From positions 1-9,527 of the forward strand of contig JANXPS010000265.1 in the NCBI GenBank assembly GCA_025357175.1: a stretch of 9,527 nucleotides of DNA, read 5' to 3'. Position 1 is the first letter of the stretch. Each line of letters opens with the position of its first letter. The notes under the pieces were generated by a model. The model saw only the letters and a program-made list of their open reading frames with translations, was not told where the DNA came from and searched no databases. This document shows, piece after piece, positions 7,593-9,527 of the stretch. A program made the position numbers and the translations under genes. This stretch comes from Deltaproteobacteria bacterium. Lineage in GTDB: Bacteria > Desulfobacterota > Deferrimicrobia > Deferrimicrobiales > Deferrimicrobiaceae.

Positions 7593-7701
7593 ACCAGTCC
7601 CGCGGGGATACTCGCCACTTTCCCCCTGAAGATTTCCGGGACTTGCTCCGATAAGCCATTAGTGATTACATTTCTGCATTTGCAGGCAAGAGGTTGACCA
7701 A
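7593..7701. other. Leader region of the divergent glycosyltransferase operon
   Basis: 109 nt between the first glycosyltransferase start and the inverted-repeat element. It should hold the minus-strand promoter of the operon. I see only a weak candidate (TTGCCT at 7689-7684 reading minus, then TAATCA 15 nt on) and a small CTGCA-TT-TGCAG inverted repeat at 7674-7685. No RNA gene or riboswitch is recognisable. Confidence 0.35.
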
Positions 7702-7721
7702 GTGTTCCCTTTCGTAATTAT
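7694..7721 (+). promoter_or_regulatory. Possible sigma-70 promoter for cheW at the left edge of the element
   Basis: TTGACC (7694-7699, 5 of 6 to TTGACA) is followed after 16 nt by AATTAT (7716-7721, 4 of 6 to TATAAT). The -10 box lies inside the left 23-nt arm. Initiation would fall around 7728, just after the arm. The match is moderate and could be chance; no experimental support is visible. Confidence 0.25.
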
Positions 7722-7774
7722 GGCTGCATTCGATCGCCGCTGCATCCGCCCCGGTTGCGTTGCGCTCCTTGCGC

Positions 7775-7790
7775 CGTACTTTAAAGTACG
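7775..7790. repeat. 16-nt perfect palindrome inside the element
   Basis: CGTACTTTAAAGTACG reads identically on both strands, centred between 7782 and 7783. It lies about 9 nt left of the centre of the terminal arms, so it is not simply the middle of one long hairpin. It could be a hairpin core of a multicopy repeat or a site for a dimeric protein. It is not followed by a T-run, so it is not an intrinsic terminator. Confidence 0.7.
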
Positions 7791-7872
7791 CCTCAGTCGC
7801 GCGCCTTGCCGAGGCGGCGCATCCGCGATCTCGGTGCGTTACGGAAAACCGTTACGTTGCCATAATTACGAA

Positions 7873-7877
7873 AGGGA
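7873..7877 (+). promoter_or_regulatory. cheW Shine-Dalgarno located inside the right inverted-repeat arm
   Basis: AGGGA at 7873-7877, within AAAGGGAA, lies 6 nt before the ATG at 7884 and is the only reasonable ribosome-binding site for cheW. It is entirely part of the right terminal repeat (7859-7881), so an RNA that also contains the left arm could bury it in a 23-bp stem. Confidence 0.6.
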
Positions 7878-7883
7878 ACACGT

Positions 7884-8417
7884 ATGAATCCCCCCGGCGA
7901 TCCACCGAACCAGGAAGGGCGCGAAGATCTGTTGCGGGAGGCCGAGCGACTGATCGAGGCCGGCCGCGAAAAAAGTTCCGAGGAGACGGGACCGGCACGG
8001 TCGTTTCTCGTGTTCTCGCTCGGGAAGGAATGGTACGCCCTCGACCTGGCCGGCGTCCGCAAGGTGATCCGCCCCGAGACCTTCGCCCGCGTTCCGGGCG
8101 CGATGCCCGAGGTGCTGGGGTTGATGAACAGCCAGGGCGAGGTCTTGTGCATCCTCGACCTCCGGAAGATCCTCGGCATGACGCATGACAATATCCCCAC
8201 GTCCGACGCCAGGCTGGTCGTCGTCGTCGCGGCGGGCGGCAAGGAGGCGGGTGTCCTGGTCGATACGGTCGACGACGTCTGGGAGATGCCGGCTTCCGCG
8301 GTGGCGCCGACGCTCGAGTCGCTCGATCCGGGGCGCGCCAAGATGTTCGAGGGCACGATCGAGCGGGACGGCCGCTTCGTCGGGCTCATCAGCGCCGCGA
8401 TGTGCCTCAACCCGTGA
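7884..8417 (+). CDS. cheW: CheW-type chemotaxis coupling protein
   Basis: 177 aa from ATG 7884. The CheW domain spans about residues 39-175: SFLVFSLGKEWYALDLAGVR (40-59), VLGLMNSQGEVLCILDLRKI (77-96), LVVVVAAGGKEAGVLVDTVD (111-130) and DVWEMP, then GTIERDGRFVGLI. These are the paired five-strand beta-barrel subdomains that couple receptors to the CheA kinase in the cytoplasm. The turn usually written N-x-R-G is N82-S-Q-G here, so the Arg at the receptor/CheA contact is Gln. About 38 N-terminal residues precede the domain, including a charged, probably helical stretch (REDLLREAERLIEAGREK, 13-30) that ordinary CheW lacks. A small protein and a receptor gene follow on the same strand, so it probably serves that receptor. 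CheA is not in the window. Confidence 0.92.
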   Translation: MNPPGDPPNQEGREDLLREAERLIEAGREKSSEETGPARSFLVFSLGKEWYALDLAGVRKVIRPETFARVPGAMPEVLGLMNSQGEVLCILDLRKILGMTHDNIPTSDARLVVVVAAGGKEAGVLVDTVDDVWEMPASAVAPTLESLDPGRAKMFEGTIERDGRFVGLISAAMCLNP

Positions 8418-8427
8418 GAGAGGCCGC

Positions 8428-8712
8428 ATGAACGTGCTCGTCATAGACGACGGGATGACGCTGCGCGGGTACGACTGCCGCGAAGTGGTGCGGGTCGAGG
8501 AACCAACCGACCTTTCCGACCTGCCGTTCGTCGTCCACTTCGGACGCGCCGGCGTCAAGCGCGAACTCGGCTGCATGCAGGTGCTCGGCTTCCACACGCT
8601 TTCGGCATCCGATATCCGTCCCCTGCCCGCGGTACTCAAGGAACGCATGTCTCAGGACGACATGCCGTGGGCGGTCGGCATCACTCCCAACGGGCTTTGC
8701 CTGCTTTACTGA
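8428..8712 (+). CDS. Small 94-aa protein in the chemotaxis operon, possibly CheW-derived
   Basis: 94 aa from ATG 8428, 10 nt after the cheW stop, with AGAGAGG (8417-8423) 4 nt upstream of the start. I do not recognise a named family. The start, VLVIDDGMTLRGYDCREVVR (residues 3-22), has the rhythm of a CheW opening strand pair (compare SFLVFSLGKEWYALDLAGVR of the neighbour). The end, AVGITPNGLCLLY, resembles a CheW closing strand. The length is well under a full CheW domain, so it could be a half-barrel, a degenerate duplicate of cheW, or an unrelated adaptor (inference). There is no signal peptide or membrane segment; it is probably cytoplasmic. Good spacing, a clear ribosome-binding site and codon use like its neighbours support it as a real gene. 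Tight placement between cheW and the receptor suggests a role in the same signalling complex. Confidence 0.75.
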   Translation: MNVLVIDDGMTLRGYDCREVVRVEEPTDLSDLPFVVHFGRAGVKRELGCMQVLGFHTLSASDIRPLPAVLKERMSQDDMPWAVGITPNGLCLLY

Positions 8713-8739
8713 ATCGCATACATTTGGCTGGAGGATCAT

Positions 8740-8912
8740 ATGAGCGGGGAACGATTCGGAATTGTCGGGCTCGTCGCGGGATGCATGCTGGCGGGTACGG
8801 TTGCCCGGCGGCCTCGCATATGAAGGATTCGTCGGTTTCGGCGGTCGAGCTTAAGGGGATGGCAACGAAAATCCGAGACGTCACCGTGATGGTGGGACGG
8901 AGCACGCGATGA
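8740..8912 (+). pseudogene. Disrupted small lipoprotein gene, or two tiny overlapping ORFs
   Basis: A strong GGAGGA (8730-8735) precedes ATG 8740, which opens MSGERFGIVGLVAGCMLAG, a short lipoprotein-like signal with lipobox VAGC (Cys15). That frame stops after 27 aa at TGA 8821-8823. A second frame carries CPAASHMKDSSVSAVELKG and continues through MATKIRDVTVMVGRSTR to TGA 8910-8912, which overlaps the receptor start as ATGA. Moving from the first frame to the second needs the equivalent of one missing base around 8790-8810; restoring it would give a lipoprotein of about 57-58 aa. Alternatively, ATG 8820 overlaps the first stop as ATGA and starts a separate 30-aa ORF. Sequencing error, true frameshift, programmed frameshifting and coupled mini-ORFs all remain possible. 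No family is recognised. Confidence 0.5.
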
Positions 8913-9527
8913 AATTCAGCGGAATCGGCTGGAGCAGCCTTTCAGGCCGGTTGATGATCACGTTTTCCCTGTTCGTCGTCGGGGTCGTCGTGATCCTCAC
9001 GATCATGCCTTACATGCTGGTGGTCGACGTGCTTCGCCGGGCGGCTCTCCCGCCCGCGGATGTCGCCGCCCTGCTCGACGTCCTGCGCTCCCGGATGATT
9101 GTCGTCGGAGGCGGGGTGATCGTCCTCGCGCTCGCCGCCACCCGGCCGTTCACCCGCCGGATGGTGTCGGGCCTGACGAAGCTGAAGGACATCACCCGCG
9201 AGATCTCCCGCGGGGAACTGCGCACTCAGGTGCCGGAAGAAGGGTACGATGAGGTGCGGGCGCTCGCGCGGGACTTCAACCGGATGGCCGACACGCTTCG
9301 CACCGTGATCCGGCAGATCCAGGAGGCGGGCGGGAAAATCGGCGATTACTCCTCCGGAATCACGACCGTGATCCAGGAGCAGGCGACTTCCGCATCCCAG
9401 CAGGCGGCTTCGCTGGCCCAGGTCACGGCGACGATGGAAGAGCTTTCCCGCACGTCGCACCAGATCGCCGGCAGCGCCGAGGCGGTCAAGTCGAGCGCCG
9501 CGGAGACCGCCGAGATGGCGCAGCAGG
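8909..9527 (+). CDS. Methyl-accepting chemotaxis protein, N-terminal 206 residues
   Basis: Starts at ATG 8909 (GGAG at 8899-8902, 6-nt spacer) and runs off the right edge. TM1 is about residues 17-39 (ITFSLFVVGVVVILTIMPYM) and TM2 about 64-78 (VVGGGVIVLALAA). Only about 24 residues (DVLRRAALPPADVAALLDVL and a few more) lie between them, so there is no periplasmic ligand-binding domain. A HAMP domain follows (about 79-135), with the conserved Pro80 and DEVRALARDFNRMADTL (114-130). The signalling coiled coil begins about 140, with Gln/Glu/Ala-rich heptads such as QEQATSASQQAASLAQVT (156-173) and TMEELSRTSHQI, a likely methylation region. The kinase-contact hairpin is beyond the window. Members sit in the inner membrane and control CheA through CheW. 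With no sensor domain, the input may be a partner protein, the membrane or the cytoplasm (inference). Confidence 0.92.
   Translation, partial: MKFSGIGWSSLSGRLMITFSLFVVGVVVILTIMPYMLVVDVLRRAALPPADVAALLDVLRSRMIVVGGGVIVLALAATRPFTRRMVSGLTKLKDITREISRGELRTQVPEEGYDEVRALARDFNRMADTLRTVIRQIQEAGGKIGDYSSGITTVIQEQATSASQQAASLAQVTATMEELSRTSHQIAGSAEAVKSSAAETAEMAQQ

Larger units (their letters stand above)
7702..7881. repeat. 180-bp element with perfect 23-bp terminal inverted repeats
   Basis: Bases 7702-7724 and 7859-7881 are exact reverse complements over 23 nt (the left arm begins GTGTTCCCTTTCG; the right arm ends CGAAAGGGAACAC). Pairing stops at both ends: 7701 A faces 7882 G, and 7725 T faces 7858 T. The 134-nt interior holds a 16-nt perfect palindrome CGTACTTTAAAGTACG (7775-7790), a GCGC-TCCTT-GCGC hairpin (7762-7774) and two diverged direct repeats about 78 nt apart. 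It has no convincing ORF and no obvious target-site duplication. Size, terminal repeats and intergenic position fit a MITE-like or REP-like non-autonomous repeat. A host regulatory structure is the alternative. The inverted repeat is certain; its nature is inferred. Confidence 0.85.

Noticed and set aside
7674..7685. CTGCA-TT-TGCAG small inverted repeat as a terminator or operator
   Set aside because: The stem is only 5 bp with a 2-nt loop and no T-run; too weak to call.
7775..7790. Palindrome CGTACTTTAAAGTACG as an intrinsic terminator
   Set aside because: No T-run follows on either strand, and there is no gene ending just before it.
7702..7881. CRISPR array
   Set aside because: The repeats are one inverted pair plus diverged direct blocks, not regularly spaced identical direct repeats.
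7702..7887. 61-aa ORF spanning the inverted-repeat element
   Set aside because: No ribosome site, composition dictated by the repeats, and it ends in the cheW start; better explained as non-coding repeat.

Overview
The window looks like chromosomal DNA from a high-G+C Gram-negative bacterium. It carries LPS-type glycosyltransferases, tight operons and a chemotaxis module whose receptor resembles those of the deltaproteobacteria (Geobacter / Desulfuromonadales-like). That taxonomic guess is inference only. The left part is an envelope-polysaccharide locus and the right end is the start of a chemotaxis operon.

Layout. (1) Positions 1-170, plus strand: the C-terminal tail of a GT9 heptosyltransferase whose start lies outside the window. 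(2) 215-1723, plus: a B12-binding-type radical SAM protein, strikingly A+T-rich compared with everything around it. (3) 7592 down to 1751, minus: an unbroken six-gene glycosyltransferase operon. In transcription order it encodes a rhamnosyltransferase-type GT2, a WaaE/KdtX-type GT2, a WaaG-like GT4, a GT11 (alpha-1,2-fucosyltransferase type), a GT10 (alpha-1,3/4-fucosyltransferase type) and a last GT2. Each gene overlaps the next by 4 nt (ATGA, GTGA or TTGA). (4) 7593-7883: the divergent intergenic region. It is mostly filled by a 180-bp element bounded by perfect 23-bp inverted repeats; the right repeat supplies the Shine-Dalgarno of the next gene. (5) 7884 to the right edge, plus: cheW, a 94-aa protein with faint CheW resemblance, a disrupted mini-lipoprotein (or two tiny coupled ORFs), and the N-terminal 206 residues of a methyl-accepting chemotaxis protein with almost no periplasmic domain.

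How it may work together. GT9, WaaE-like and WaaG-like enzymes are typical of LPS core assembly. The rhamnosyl-type GT2, GT11, GT10 and last GT2 would extend or decorate that core or a short O-unit, possibly with fucose or a related GDP-sugar. No sugar-nucleotide synthesis, flippase or ligase genes are in the window. The radical SAM protein converges on the operon and may be a transferred tailoring enzyme. The chemotaxis genes form a separate transcription unit.

The least explained items are the 180-bp inverted-repeat element fused to the cheW ribosome-binding site, the paired GT11/GT10 genes, and the small broken gene between cheW and the receptor.
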